From the NCBI GenBank assembly GCA_949752735.1, contig OX457037.1:14149932-14213931 (forward strand): a stretch of DNA of 64,000 bases. The letters run 5' to 3'. The DNA comes from Lumbricus terrestris (taxonomy: Eukaryota > Annelida > Clitellata > Crassiclitellata > Lumbricidae). Of this stretch, positions 32,011 through 42,739 are shown piece by piece (position 1 is the first letter of the stretch; the number at the start of each line of letters is the position of its first letter). Position numbers and translations under genes: made by a program. Under the pieces are notes generated by a model. It had not been told where the DNA came from. It searched no databases and saw only the letters and a program-made list of their open reading frames with translations.

Positions 32011-32353
32011 TCCCATACATAGGATCGCAATGGTGATCCAAAAACTATCTCTGCGGGTGATAGACCATTCGATCGCGGTGTGTTGCGTAACTCAAGCAAA
32101 CCTTGACAAATGTGTCACGTTCGATGTCACCATTGTTTGCAGATGCCGCAACTAGGCCTAATGCCTTTATTGATTTAACAGCGGACTCGGCTAATCCATT
32201 GGATGATGGGAAGTGTGGAGCGCTGAACACATGGTTGATTCCCCAATTTTGCATGAATTTCTTCATGACTTCTGCTGTAAACTCAGGGCCGGATTTACAT
32301 GTAAGCCAACTAAGCCCGTGCTTAGGGCCTCCGGAATCTGGGGGGCCTCCAAA

Positions 32354-32432
32354 AGTGAACTAAAGAAAAAAACTCAGTGGCTTATAAATTATAACTTATA
32401 AATTATAAGCCACTGATTTTTTCTTTAGTTCA
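32354..32432. repeat. Near-perfect palindrome, arms about 36 bp
   Basis: GTGAACTAAAGAAAAAA and AGTGGCTTATAAATTATAA on the left pair with TTATAAATTATAAGCCACT and TTTTTTCTTTAGTTCAC on the right. It is similar in placement and kind to the palindrome in the related hAT element at 6893-6963. Confidence 0.85.
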
Positions 32433-32934
32433 CGATTGATTATAATCAATCATTTCATCTTACTTTTTTAATAGGAGTTAATGCAGCTAATGCGTAAGAT
32501 CGAACACACTTGCTCTTAGTCTCAGTTCTTTAATAATTAAGTTGAACGCTTGCGTGAAGTTGCGTCTCATCAATATTTTTATTTCGTCTGGTAAGAACCT
32601 GCGACAACCGATACATTATTGTTTAATGCGGAAAGTGAGGAAGAATACGTTTTTTGAATGTTTGATCGATGGTAAAAGTGCATTTTAGCGTATATAATTA
32701 TTCGCCATTGCATGGGTGTCACGGTTTTCACCGTTTCAATGCCTATATCAGATACAAATCGAATTGACGAAAATAATTCTTGCAACATAGAGGTCGGATT
32801 CATAAAAATAATTTTTACTACAATAGAAATGAGATTTATAAACAATCTCGCTGAAATCAAAAATAATAATTTCTAACTAAACAGAAGTGATATTGATGAA
32901 AAATTATTCCTCCTAAACAAAAGCTTCCAATCCA

Positions 32935-33207
32935 ACTGGAGAAATGGTGAATTTAAGGACATACTGTCATCAAGATTTGTATGACATCATTGTCAAGGAC
33001 GGCATCAAAAGCGATTGTCCTAACCTTGAAGTGGTGCTTCGTATGTTTCAGAGTCTAATGGTAGGCCAAGCAAATTGCACTGTTCTCGCAGCTCAAGCGC
33101 ATAAAAAGCGAACTTCGCTCCACGATGCACCAGAATAAACTCGATCTGCTCATTGAACTTGCTTTTCATCGAATGCAAACAACTACGCAAAATTTCTTTT
33201 GATGACA
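32935..33207 (+). pseudogene. hAT transposase C-terminal remnant
   Basis: The frame reads LRTYCHQDLYDIIVKDGIKS then NLEVVLRMFQSLMVGQANC; after a frameshift near 33090 it continues SQLKRIKSELRSTMHQNKLD and LAFHRMQ to a stop. The NC...S-Q-L-K-(R/I)-I-K-x-x-LRSTM-x-Q-x-(R/K)-L pattern is the hATC dimerisation region. The upstream catalytic core is missing. Confidence 0.7.
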
Positions 33208-33715
33208 TTATCGCAGATTATGCGATGCAGCAATGCAGGAAAAGTTTATGTAAAATTTCATTGTGATTTCTAGTAGGCTATGTAGGCCTATGCCATAAAA
33301 AACTGGAATAAAACTAGTGTATCAATTACAATTCGACTCGTTATAAAGACTAACAGTACGGTAGTTGATCAAACATGGATCACTGGCGCAATATGCGTTA
33401 GGAATAAACTTAGATCTAGAAATGTGCATTTTGTCTGTTTTTATTCGTAAGTGGGGCCTCATAATTTAAATTGCTTAGGGCCTCACTCTGTTCAAATCCG
33501 GCCCTGTGTAAACTGAGTTTCGCCATCAGATCTCATTTTGTTTGGGATACCAAATTGGATAAGATAGCGTCTGAGAATTGCTATGACCATCTCTGCACTT
33601 GGTGATTTGTTGAACTTGGAGACCTCGATCCACCCAGAAAATCGATCTACAAAAACAAGGTAATGGTAGCCCGCGAATTGGAATACGTCTACCGCAGTCT
33701 CTCGGTTGGTTAAGA

Positions 33716-34071
33716 AATATACTAGTAGTAACATGACGGCAGTCCAGCCCACAGAGCCACGGAAACCATCGAAATGCTGACAAGAGAGACGACAGACTTC
33801 TTTCTCCCACATTTTTGGCCTCCGAAAAGCCCAGATTTGAATCCTGTCGACTATGTCGACTACCTGTCGAAAGTATGGAGCATGATGCAAGACCGAGTCT
33901 ACCAGACAACAATCCATGATAATTATATAAACGATCTGAAGCAACGCCTGTTGGAAGTGTGGGATGGCCTGGACCAGAGGATAATTAATCGACGTTGCTG
34001 TTGCCCAATGGCGTCAGCGTCTCCAGGCTTGCGTGCAAGCAGGAGGAGGACAGTTTGAGCATCTTATTTAA
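33716..34071 (+). pseudogene. Tc1/mariner transposase, C-terminal third
   Basis: The plus strand reads DGSPAHRATETIEMLTRET then HFWPPKSPDLNPVDY (second Asp loop and the third catalytic position), WSMMQDRVYQTTIHD, LKQRLLEVWDGLDQRII, and after a frameshift near 33995 AQWRQRLQACVQAGGGQF-EHLI and a stop at 34071. The DGSPAHRA block is a mutated form of the usual DNAPAHRA. The first two-thirds are missing; the left edge meets the gypsy integrase, so the junction may mark where the gypsy or the mariner copy was broken. Confidence 0.8.
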
Positions 34072-34423
34072 TTAAATAATGAAACAAAATAGTTGGAATA
34101 ATACTCTTAGTTCAATATTATTCTCTACATATCGGGACAATTCTAGAATGATTAATTATAAGGCCATAAAGAAAATGAAAAACAGTTTGACTTACGTTTT
34201 ATTGAATCTAACAGAAAATTGCTTGTAAACTGATATTTCGGCATATGAAGTTGAAAGATTCATATCTTATTATCCGTTCAACTTTGTCTCATGAAATTTT
34301 GGAATCGTATCCGTGGTCCAGTTCTTTAAATATTTGAAAATTTTTAGCGTGATATGTTATCAGGCGTTAGAGATATATTAAAAACAATTTGGCTTGGTTT
34401 TTTGAATCACGGTGTACACTGTA
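34072..34423. other. AT-rich sequence after the mariner gene
   Basis: Probably 3' untranslated and flanking DNA of the mariner element. No matching terminal repeat was identified. Confidence 0.4.
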
Positions 34424-34676
34424 CAGGGTGCGGAAAAAAAGAACCCCTTAGGTTTTTTGCCAATAGTTTTGCCAAAAGTAAGAATTTCGAAATGAAATTT
34501 TACAGGCTTATAGACAATTCATATCAGCACATGATGGCCAGATTTAATCAATATATGTTTCAAACATAACAAAAGTTATACCACTTTTTGGGAGGTCAAT
34601 GGCCCCAAATCTCGGGATTTGAACCCGATGGATTGATAATCAATTGCAGAGAGGGGTTTTTGGGGGGCGCACCCTG
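34424..34676. mobile_element. Mariner-type MITE, 253 bp
   Basis: The left end CAGGGTGCGGAAAAAAAGAA and, reverse complemented, the right end CAGGGTGCGCCCCCCAAAAA, each flanked by TA. The CAGGGTG start is shared with the larger mariner element at 2426-4034. No coding region. Confidence 0.75.
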
Positions 34677-34782
34677 TATATTTGCAACAACGTTCAGGCC
34701 ACAAGATACGACAATCAATAATTATTTTCTAGCGTTCGATAAAATGGCTTCATGCGAGAAAGCTATTTCGCCGCCTGAGGAT

Positions 34783-35842
34783 TATAATGCTCTATCATGA
34801 ATTTTTGAAAAAATCGAGTTTGGTATCAATTTCATCAGTGGAGCATTTGCTCTATCATTAGACAAAAAAGCTAGCTGATCGAAGCGGTCGTTTCTTAGTT
34901 ATAAGTCAGTGTTTGAATGCTCTATCTTGCGAAACGGTTTCCAATCTATACTTTGTTAGTACTATAATGCTCTATCATTGGCATCCAATCACAAGGCTGG
35001 ATTCGTCATGTTACAGCAAAACGTTACTGAAAAGTTGTCAGTTGTTATAATGCTCTATCATTGGCATCCAATCACAAGGCTGGATTCGTCATGTTACAGC
35101 AAAACGTTACTGAAAAGTTGTCAGTTGTTATAATGCTTCATCATTGAACTTCGGACCGTGCTGAGTTATAGCAAAGAAATGCTGAATTGTGAAGATTATA
35201 AGATTATAGCGCAGACTTATCGTGAATGCGCTTGTATTATATTATCCGAGATGAAGCAATATACATGTAATTCCGAATTAACCACTTTAGCGTGCAGCCC
35301 GAGTTACCATTTAGGCTACTGAATCAACTATAGGCGTAAGGTTGGCGTAATTTCAAGGCAGGATCCGTGGAATAGGCCTACTTCAACTTATGGGCCTATG
35401 TTTATCGCCGAAGACGTTCAATGTTATGCACAATAACCTAATTATGATTGTCGCAATAAGTAATTAACACTACGCGACAAATAATAATGGACATTATACA
35501 ATACGTTACAAAACTATGATAGAGCAATATAATACTCAGGGCGTTATTAAATAAACGCTGCTGCATGTTTAACTTAGAGCATTATTACAACCACGTGTGT
35601 GCTTCGTCGTTTGGAATTATATTGCTATAACATGCATTTTTGCGCTTTTTGTTATTTTCTATATTTTTTCACTTGTTTTCATGCAAATAAACATTATTTT
35701 TGTGAGTAAGTCACCAGCGGGTACCTAGAAATGAAGATATTATCCTTCAAAAGAATCTAGTTTAGAATTCTTGGCTTAAAACAGTGCCAAAACTTTGAAG
35801 TCGTTTTTCTCGGTTTCGCAAAAACGTATGATAGAGCATTAT
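34783..35842. mobile_element. TIR element built on TATAATGCTCTATCAT
   Basis: The left end TATAATGCTCTATCATGA and the right end ATGATAGAGCATTATA are inverted. The same word or its reverse recurs inside (34853, 34915, 34963, 35046, 35129, 35518, 35575). An exact 83-bp tandem duplication lies at 34963-35128. TA-type flanks are possible. No transposase frame was recognised. Confidence 0.6.
34963..35128. repeat. Exact tandem duplication, 83-bp unit, two copies
   Basis: The units beginning TATAATGCTCTATCATTGGC at 34963 and at 35046 are identical by eye over 83 bp. A third, diverged start follows at 35129 (TATAATGCTTCATCATTG). Confidence 0.9.
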
Positions 35843-35991
35843 AGTTCTAGGGTGACGATTTGTAAAGCGCTTCTCACAGAAAAGCTTTTCAGACGCGTTC
35901 TCAGCATAACATGCTCGTGAAAATAATGAGAAAGGTCTTTCAGCAGCGAAGAGATGCAGATGAAATCCTCTCCAGTAGGCCTATCCTGCTA

Positions 35992-37638
35992 CAATGTTAT
36001 TCAAGTTAACTAAAACTAAAACTGAATTGAAGTTAACTGAAAAGTTCCATTTGAGTTAACTGAGACTAAAACTAAAACTGAAAAGTTCTGAAAACTGAAA
36101 CTAAAACTAAACTGAAAAGTTCAAAACTTAAACTAAAACTAAACTTGAAAGTTGAAAACTGAATTAGTTTTGCATGGCGCTCAAACCAAATGGCAGAAAT
36201 GTTTGCATCTGTTAGCAGCGCACTGTCTGAATGGCCCAGATGTTTGACTGAGCAATAGCTGCAATATGTGGCAAGCAAACATCCGGTCTAACCCTTTCTC
36301 TCTCGGCTTTCATTATAGCGGTCAGTCTATTGTAAAATGCGGTCAACCATGAAGATCGGCTGTGGGCCTGTGATGTGGATAATTAATTAATTTGATAACA
36401 ATGCGTCAGTTAAACAGTCTGACATTGATTAGTTATTGTTACGGATGGCTGGGCACCGCCGCCCCGGCCGAAGTTAGTTACAGGCGTAGGCTATTTGAAG
36501 CTTGGTCCGTGTAGTGGAAGAGTATGAATATTTGAACTTCAGCCTGTTTACACAGGTCTACGGATCACAAGCACATGTCTCTATACAATTATGCATGCAA
36601 GGTTCTTTCAATACACGATCTTGATATACTTGTATACATAGCCTACCTATGAGGAATCAATGATCAGCATATAATTATGTTTTAAATCAGTTTGATGTTT
36701 GACACCTGAATGGACTCCATGGTATAGGACACAGGCTAGATGCATCAAGCATGTTATTGATCAAGATGTTTATAGATAGGACAAATGAAGATGGAAATAG
36801 ACGACGTGTCTGTTGGTTGCGATGATGATGGTGACAGTGATGATGAAATGGGCTAATAATTAATTCCATGAGACACATTAGACATGGACACAAAGAATGC
36901 TGAACTAGATCAAAATGTCTGTTGGTCTTCAAAATTCAATGCTAAGAATTTTCGGTGCAATCTATTATGACTTTCTTACTAATTTTGTCGTATAGTTTGG
37001 CACAGAGTTTTTGTAATTAGTACACTTTTCCAAGCCAAGTATTTTATACTTGTAGCCTACTTTTAATGCTTTTGTAATAAAGTGTTTTTACTTGTATTTT
37101 AAATACTTTTCTGATCAAGTATTAATATATTTATACTCAAAATACTTTTAAAAAGTGTTTTCCTTATGACTGAACCTATACACAGAATTCAGCAGTACGG
37201 ACAGAATTACTATTAGTAAGCTTGATTTAAGTTTCTGCGCCAGGATTACTATAGTAGGCAAATTTTGAAAAAGTTTTCAGTTTGTGAGGTTTCAGTGCTC
37301 TGAAATTAAATCGGATTAGTGTTCCTTTAGAGCAATGAGTGTTTTTGACACTAAACATGTAGTGGACTGCTTCAAACTGCAGCTCATTTACATGAAAACA
37401 TGAACTTAGCTAAATGTATTGCTCTTGCTAATAAAAATGAACGTCAGTAATAAAAAAATTCAATTCCTTCTGTTGAGGGTTTACAAAAACTTAATTAAAA
37501 CTGAAAAGTTATGAAAACTGAAACTAAAACTAAAACTGAAAAGATTTGAAAACTTAAACTAAAACTAAACTGAAAAGTTAAAACAAAACTAAAACTAAAA
37601 CTGAAACTGAAAAGTAAATTGAAACTTAAATAACACTG
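35992..37638. mobile_element. hAT-type element with ACTAAA-rich subterminal repeats
   Basis: Ends CAATGTTATTCAAGTT and, reverse complemented, CAGTGTTATTTAAGTT, with a perfect 8-bp duplication, TCCTGCTA (35984-35991 and 37639-37646). Both inner flanks are long runs of ACTAAAACTAAAACTGAAAA, in the same orientation at each end. No convincing transposase frame in the roughly 1.3 kb interior. Confidence 0.85.
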
Positions 37639-37682
37639 TCCTGCTATCGATGAAGTCACAGTCGGCCAACCAATGAACCAAG

Positions 37683-37847
37683 CATGGGCGGAGTTTGGTT
37701 TCCGTTCTTGGAGGGGCCAAAGCCTTATTGGGGGGAGGGGAGGGAAAGCCCGGGAAAAGATACCATTTGCACGGTAAAAAAAATAAATCTGGGTCTTCTT
37801 GGATGGAGCTTAGCCCCCCCCCTAACCTCTGATAAACTCCACCCATG
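37683..37847. mobile_element. CATGGGCGGAGTTT MITE, copy 2 (uninterrupted)
   Basis: Ends CATGGGCGGAGTTTGG and AAACTCCACCCATG, 165 bp, with 8-bp near-match duplications GAACCAAG (37675-37682) and GAACTAAG (37848-37855). Interior text TTCCGTTCTTGGAGGGG and GGGAAAAGATACCATTT is shared with copy 1 at 25042. Confidence 0.88.
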
Positions 37848-37855
37848 GAACTAAG

Positions 37856-38019
37856 CCTTGTTGAGACTCAATTGCTACGAGCAGGACCTTTACGTGATTA
37901 CAGCCGAGATCGGGAGCTAGTGAATATCATCATTATTCATTTGGATGGCTAACAGCAGTAAGCACTGCCAGTCGATCACATGGTAGACGTCACGTGCGTC
38001 ATACCTGAGTTCTGGTCAA
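37856..38019. other. No recognised feature
   Basis: Short intronic spacer between the MITE and the larger TIR element. Confidence 0.4.
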
Positions 38020-38699
38020 AGCTCGAGGGTACGTACCATACGTATTCCATTTTGTGAAAGGTACCTACGTATTTTAAGGTACCCTATTTTAGATTACGTA
38101 AACAATAATAAAATACGTTAGCCTGGTCATTCTTCATTATAAGAAAGTTCAATTTAATTTAAGCAAACAATCACAACCCAGTATACAGCGCAGTAAATTG
38201 GTGCAATGCAATATTGTAGGTCTATGTATATCCAGCTTACATTGCACTCAATGAGCTAATTAGGCAGAATGTCGGTTAGTCGGCTCAGTTCTGTTGCAGC
38301 ACTTAAAAAAATCCAACTCCAAGGAAAAGGTTGAACAGTTGTATTCAATCAATATAAATAAAAAATGTTAAACGCTACCGTGCGTAATCAAGGATCTCGG
38401 AAAGTTCTTGACCTATTGTTTTGAAAATTTTCGCAAAACGTTCAATTCGAACATGAGCGGGTTTATATAATGATTTTTGGGAAAAGCGCAATCTTTTCGA
38501 CAAAAAACACAACTTTAAATTCGATTCGACCTATTTCGATTCCAAATTCCACACATCCGCCGGTCAATATGCCATCCAATGCGGTCGCGCTTCTTACTAC
38601 GCTTCTTGACGTCTTCTTATGGCGCATATAATATCCGTTCGTTGCGGCCGTGTGCGGACGGGTTTTTATCCGCGCGTCTTCTTATAGCGCATAAAACTA

Positions 38700-38830
38700 A
38701 GTAGCTGTCGGGAAGGGAGGGGGCGAGGGAGGAAAGGAGGAGGGAGCGGGAGGAAGAGAGAGGGGAGAAAGCGGAGGAAAGGGATGGAGGAGGGGGAGGG
38801 ACGGAGGAAGGGGAGTGACCTACAACCTTC
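38700..38830. repeat. Purine-rich GGGAGG tract
   Basis: A run of G/A-only sequence (GGAAGGGAGGGGGCGAGGGA and similar) immediately before the truncated 5' end of the non-LTR element. A matching tract lies just after its tail at 41466-41640, so the retrotransposon probably inserted within one purine-rich region. Confidence 0.7.
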
Positions 38831-38836
38831 GAGGCC

Positions 38837-41411
38837 ATGGCTGCCTCCATATCTACGCCACGCCGTCCTCTCACCGTCATTGGCATATACCGTCCGGGCT
38901 CTACACATCCATCTTCTACCTTCTTCACTGAGTTTTCTACTCTTCTCGAACAGTTCGCCTTGTACAACACCCAACTGGTTGTACTTGGCGACCTTAACCT
39001 CCATCTTGAGGACTCTTCATTATCTTGGACAAAGGAATTCCAGTCAACAATGGAGCAATTCGAGTTGGTGCAGAACGTTTCGACCCCGACGTATCGTGCT
39101 GGCGGTTGGCTGGACGTGGTCATCACAAGGGACGACTGCGTTGCTTCAGTCGACGTACATCCACCAATCATCTCGGACCACGGCATGGTCATCGCCACCA
39201 TCCCGTTCCTTCATGAGACGCCGATCTACGCTGTCAGACAGATCAGAGGATGGCGGCGCCTGGACCGGGATGCCTTCAACTCGGCTGTTCTCGCTGTTCC
39301 TGCCTTCTCGGACCCAAGTCAACTGTGCGACTCGTCTGCCGAGGAACTATTCGACATCTTCGAGCGATCGACTACGGAGATTATCGATCGTCTACTTCCA
39401 TCGCATCCAGCGAAGCTTCGATCACGTCCTCTTTCTTCTTGGTTCGACGGAGAATGCCACTCACTTCGCCGTCACACCCGTCGGCTTGAGCGAACCTACC
39501 GCCGCACACGTTTGCCAGCCGATCATCTGAAGTGGGTCCGATCCGTGCGCTCCATGCACAGTCGCTTCAGGGAGATAGAGGGTCAGTATTGGGAACGTAA
39601 GATCTCTTCCAACGCTGGAGATGCCAGACAATTATGGTCCACCTTCAAGGATCTCCTGGGGCGACCTCAACCTTCTTCTACCGCAACGCCTCCACTGTTT
39701 ACAGCAGCTGGCTTCGCCAGCCATTTTGCCTCCAAGATCGACACAGTGCGTCGTGAAACAGATGGATTTCCACCTCCTGAATACGCTCCTACCGATTGCC
39801 GTCTCTCCAGCCTCGACCTCGTCTCTGAGCACGAGCTACGTCGCCTCATTCTCTCCTCTCCGCCAAAGTACTCTGAACTGGATACTGTGCCGCCGTTCCT
39901 CATACAGGAATCCATCGACATCTTCCTTCCTTTCCTGACTCTCATGTGTAATGCCTCGCTTCGTGACGGCATTCTACCGGCATCCCAGAAACGGTCGATC
40001 ATCACGCCGATCCTGAAACAGCCGGGACTTGACCCTCTTCTGCCGTCTAGCTATAGGCCTATTGCTAATGTTCCTTTTATGTCTAAAATTGTTGAAAAGC
40101 TTGTTGCTATTCAGCTTTTTAGGTACTTGGACTCGAATATGCTCCTCCCACCATACCAATCTGGCTTTCGCAAGGGACACTCCACTGAGACCCTTCTTCT
40201 TCATCTTCTTTCTGATGTTTACAATGCGATTGACAAATCGCAGGTAACTTATGGCTCTCTACGACGTGAGTGCTGCTTTCGACACTGTCGATCATGATAT
40301 TCTGATTCATCGGCTTTCTACTTCTTTTGGCATCTCTTCTCTGCCCCTTGACTGGCTCACATCTTATCTAGCAGACCGCTCCTCTTCCACTGTCTTTCAC
40401 TCCACCCGTTCCCCTTGGATCCCCGTTCCAGTGGGCCTTCCGCAGGGTTCTGTTCTAGGGCCCTTGCTCTATATCCTTTTCACTGCCGACATTGGCTCTT
40501 TGCTCGCTTCTTGCTCATTGCGAAGTCACTCTTACGCTGATGATGTACAATCATATGCCCATTGCTTTGCTGTGGACGCAGCCAAAACTGTCCGCCTTAT
40601 GGTCTGCGCTTCTGACACCCTTACCTCTTGGCTTTCGTCAAATCGACTGCGACTCAACTCTTTGAAGACACAGTTCATATGGCTGGGAACTCGCCAGCAG
40701 CTGGCCAAGATTGACTTGGCTGCTCTCGCACATGAGTTTCCCCTTGTAACCTTCTCTACCTCTGTTCGAGACCTTGGGGTCATCTTGGACCAAGAACTCT
40801 CCTTCTCTAAGCACATCTCTTCCCTGTCACGTGCCTGCTATTACCAAATTCGACAGCTGCGCGTCGTTGCTCGATCTCTCTCATTCACTGCATCTTCTAC
40901 TCTTGTCCATGCCTTTGTTTGCAGCCGCTTAGATTACTGCTCCTCTCTTTACGTTGGCCTCCCACAGGTCCGTCTGAACTCCTTGGTTAGGGTCCTTCGA
41001 TCTGCAGCACGCTTGGTTGGTGGCATTTCCCGGTTTGCTCACGTTTCTGCCTTCATGAGGTACGACCTCCACTGGCTCCCACTGCAGCAACGCATTGCCT
41101 ATAGAGTTTCGTCTATAGCTTGGCGCTGCATTCTGTCTCAAGCTCCATCCTACCTATGTGAGCTTTTTACTCCAGTCTCGGTTTCTCTGGGCCGTCGTTC
41201 GCTGAGGTCAGCTGCCCGCGGTGACTTTCTTGTCCCTTTTTGTCGTACCGCTACTATGCAGCAAAGAGCATTTTCCGTGGTGGGTCCAGCTATCTGGAAT
41301 GGCCTTCCTGCGGCTCTCCGTTCGCTTCCCCGTGACTCTGCTGGCTCTTTCTACCGTCTTCTCAAGACCTTTCTCTTTGACCAGGCCTGGGTTGGGAGCG
41401 CCTCTGAGTAG
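38837..41411 (+). pseudogene. Non-LTR retrotransposon polyprotein (EN C-terminus plus RT), one frameshift
   Basis: The first frame (to about 40250) has the end of an APE-type endonuclease: VVLGDLNLHLED, DVVITRDDC and ISDHGMVIA (catalytic SDH), then a linker and the first RT blocks SSYRPIANVPFMSKIVEKL and YQSGFRKGHSTET. After a frameshift near 40245 the second frame has MALYDVSAAFDTVDHDIL (motif A), VGLPQGSVLGPLLYILF (motif B), SYADDVQSYAHC (motif C), VRDLGVILDQELSFSKHI, SRLDYCSSLYVGLP, HWLPLQQRIAYRV and WNGLPAALRSLPR to the stop at 41411. The N-terminal part of EN and ORF1 are missing (5' truncation). The single frameshift suggests a recent insertion. Clade not fixed; jockey/CR1/L2-like architecture. 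Confidence 0.88.
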
Positions 41412-41466
41412 AGATCTTGAAGGGGCGCTATATAAATTCATGTGATTGATTGATTGATTGATTGGA
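41412..41466 (+). repeat. 3' UTR end and (GATT)n tail of the non-LTR element
   Basis: AGGGGCGCTATATAAATTCA is followed by TGTGATTGATTGATTGATTG. The GGGGCGCTATATAAAT word marks 3' ends of the same family at 12455, 13840-14139, 17585, 24231 and 46600. Confidence 0.85.
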
Positions 41467-41640
41467 GGGGAGGGAGGGACCGGACGGGACGAAACGGGAG
41501 GGAGGGATGCAGGGAGTCAGACGGTGGGGAGGGGAGGAAGGAGGGAGGAACCGGACGAAACGGGAGGGAGGGAAGGATGCAGGAAGTCAGAGGGTGGGGG
41601 AAGGGAGGAAGGCAGGGGCATGGAGGTAGGGAGGGTTGGA
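41467..41640. repeat. Purine-rich imperfect tandem repeat (GGGAGGGA-type)
   Basis: A roughly 90-bp block with GACGAAACGGGAGGGAGGG and GGATGCAGGNAGTCAGA occurs about 70-90 bp apart twice. Open frames across it (Gly/Arg-rich, or Pro/Ser-rich on the other strand) are composition artefacts. Confidence 0.7.
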
Positions 41641-41699
41641 CGGTCTTTTCAGCCACAGCAACGCGTGGCCGGGTACAGCTAGTTAATCATGATAGAAGA

Positions 41700-42170
41700 A
41701 TTTTTTGGAATTAAATGTACTGCTCCGCTACCGAAAATACCGATAACAATGATACATACTGCTGACGTCAGATAATACGTACATGTAGACTATGGGTCGC
41801 CGAATAAGCCATAAACAAAATTTTCGCGTATTGCACGTACCCAATGATTCTATATTAAAGGATAGGTTAGGCCTACTTGTGAAGATTTTGTGGTCATGAT
41901 TACACTCTCAGCCATAGATGGCCCTCCACTTAAAATTCCGTTTCTATCGCTAAGGATCATGTTTTGAATCTCCAAACTCCAAAGGCTTTTGTTTATTTTG
42001 CAAACAGAATTATTCATCAATCTGCTTTCATAGATGTAACTCTTTGAATGCTTTTATTTTGTAAATAAGATTTGAAATTTTCCGGAACTCCGATTATAGC
42101 CCAAAAACCTGTACAAGGCGGCTAAAGGAGAAGAAACCAGTCCTGTGTAAAGAGTCCTTGGCCACGTAGC
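41700..42170. other. Unclassified sequence
   Basis: No gene recognised. Diverged words like ATTCATCAATCTGCTTTCAT (about 42010) resemble the ATCCAGCTTC motif. Confidence 0.35.
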
Positions 42171-42739
42171 CTACCACACGCGTATTGTATTTTTTGAAAG
42201 GTACATACGTATTTCAACGTATTATATTTTAGGGTACGCGTACCCTCGAGCTATGGTTCCGGTAAGCTTATGCCTAATTCGAATATTATTATTGCCCAGC
42301 AAATTAATGAATCAAGTTGATGACACCTTAACCCAGCGGTTCTCAACCTGTGGGTCGCGATCCCCGCGGGGGTCGCCTGACGATTTGCCAGGGGTCGCCT
42401 GGACCCTTCAGAAAATTGTAAATTATTCAATGACAATTCCAACGCTAGCCTATCTACATCAACACCATATCAACTTCAAATATTGTTTTAGACATTTACT
42501 TTGCTTCATTCGTTAGATTGCCGCAACTAGGCCTAATTTATTTTTGTCGTTTTAGTTTTCAAATGTTAATTCCATCCATATAGTTATTCTAAAATAATAA
42601 CATTCGGTGAGGCCTATCCATGAGCGGAGACTTGGGCCGTCTTCCGAAATTTTTGGTGAGGGATTGAGCTGCTTGTATCCCAAATATTTTATAAATATTG
42701 CATGATTATCATTATAAATTTATAGTGTTAGGGGCCTTT

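Larger units (their letters stand above)
32284..33506 (+). mobile_element. hAT transposon of the CAGGGCCGGATTTA family, copy 2
   Basis: The left end CAGGGCCGGATTTACA and the right end AAATCCGGCCCTG have a perfect 8-bp duplication, TGTAAACT (32276-32283 and 33507-33514), and split the gypsy integrase. A 79-bp hairpin lies near the left end (32354-32432). A degenerate transposase C-terminus is at 32935-33207, and an ATCCAGCTTC-like degenerate array at about 32740-32940. Confidence 0.92.
30440..33715 (-). pseudogene. Ty3/gypsy pol (integrase and C-terminus), split by two transposons
   Basis: Read on the minus strand: VDVFQFAGYHYLVFVDRFSG (first catalytic Asp region), GIPNKMRSDGETQFT (second Asp), a hAT insertion (33506-32284), then FMQNWGINHVFSAPHFPSSN and GLAESAVKSIKAL (third catalytic residue, Glu), LRNTPRSNGLSPAEIVFGSP, an insertion of the element at 32010-30852, then KWRDLADKEDVAPL, QDPSNKRWSSIGQVVQARQR and YTVKIPSGQILWRNRI. 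Frameshifts are present near 32100 and 30700. Protease, RT and RNase H are absent. The 5' edge abuts a mariner transposase remnant. Confidence 0.85.
38020..42252. mobile_element. Possible TIR element (AGCTCGAGGGTACG) hosting a retrotransposon
   Basis: The left end AGCTCGAGGGTACGTACC and the right end GGGTACGCGTACCCTCGAGCT are inverted. Near both, GAAAGGTACNTACGTATTT and TATTTTAG words recur. The roughly 2.6 kb non-LTR element at 38837-41466 would be an internal insertion. Flanking duplications are poor, so this is tentative. Confidence 0.5.

Noticed and set aside
38617..39530. Long antisense or alternative frames across the non-LTR element
   Set aside because: They are shadows of the EN/RT frame, with no recognisable domains.
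41438..41714. Gly/Arg-rich and Pro/Ser-rich frames
   Set aside because: Composition of a purine-rich tandem repeat.
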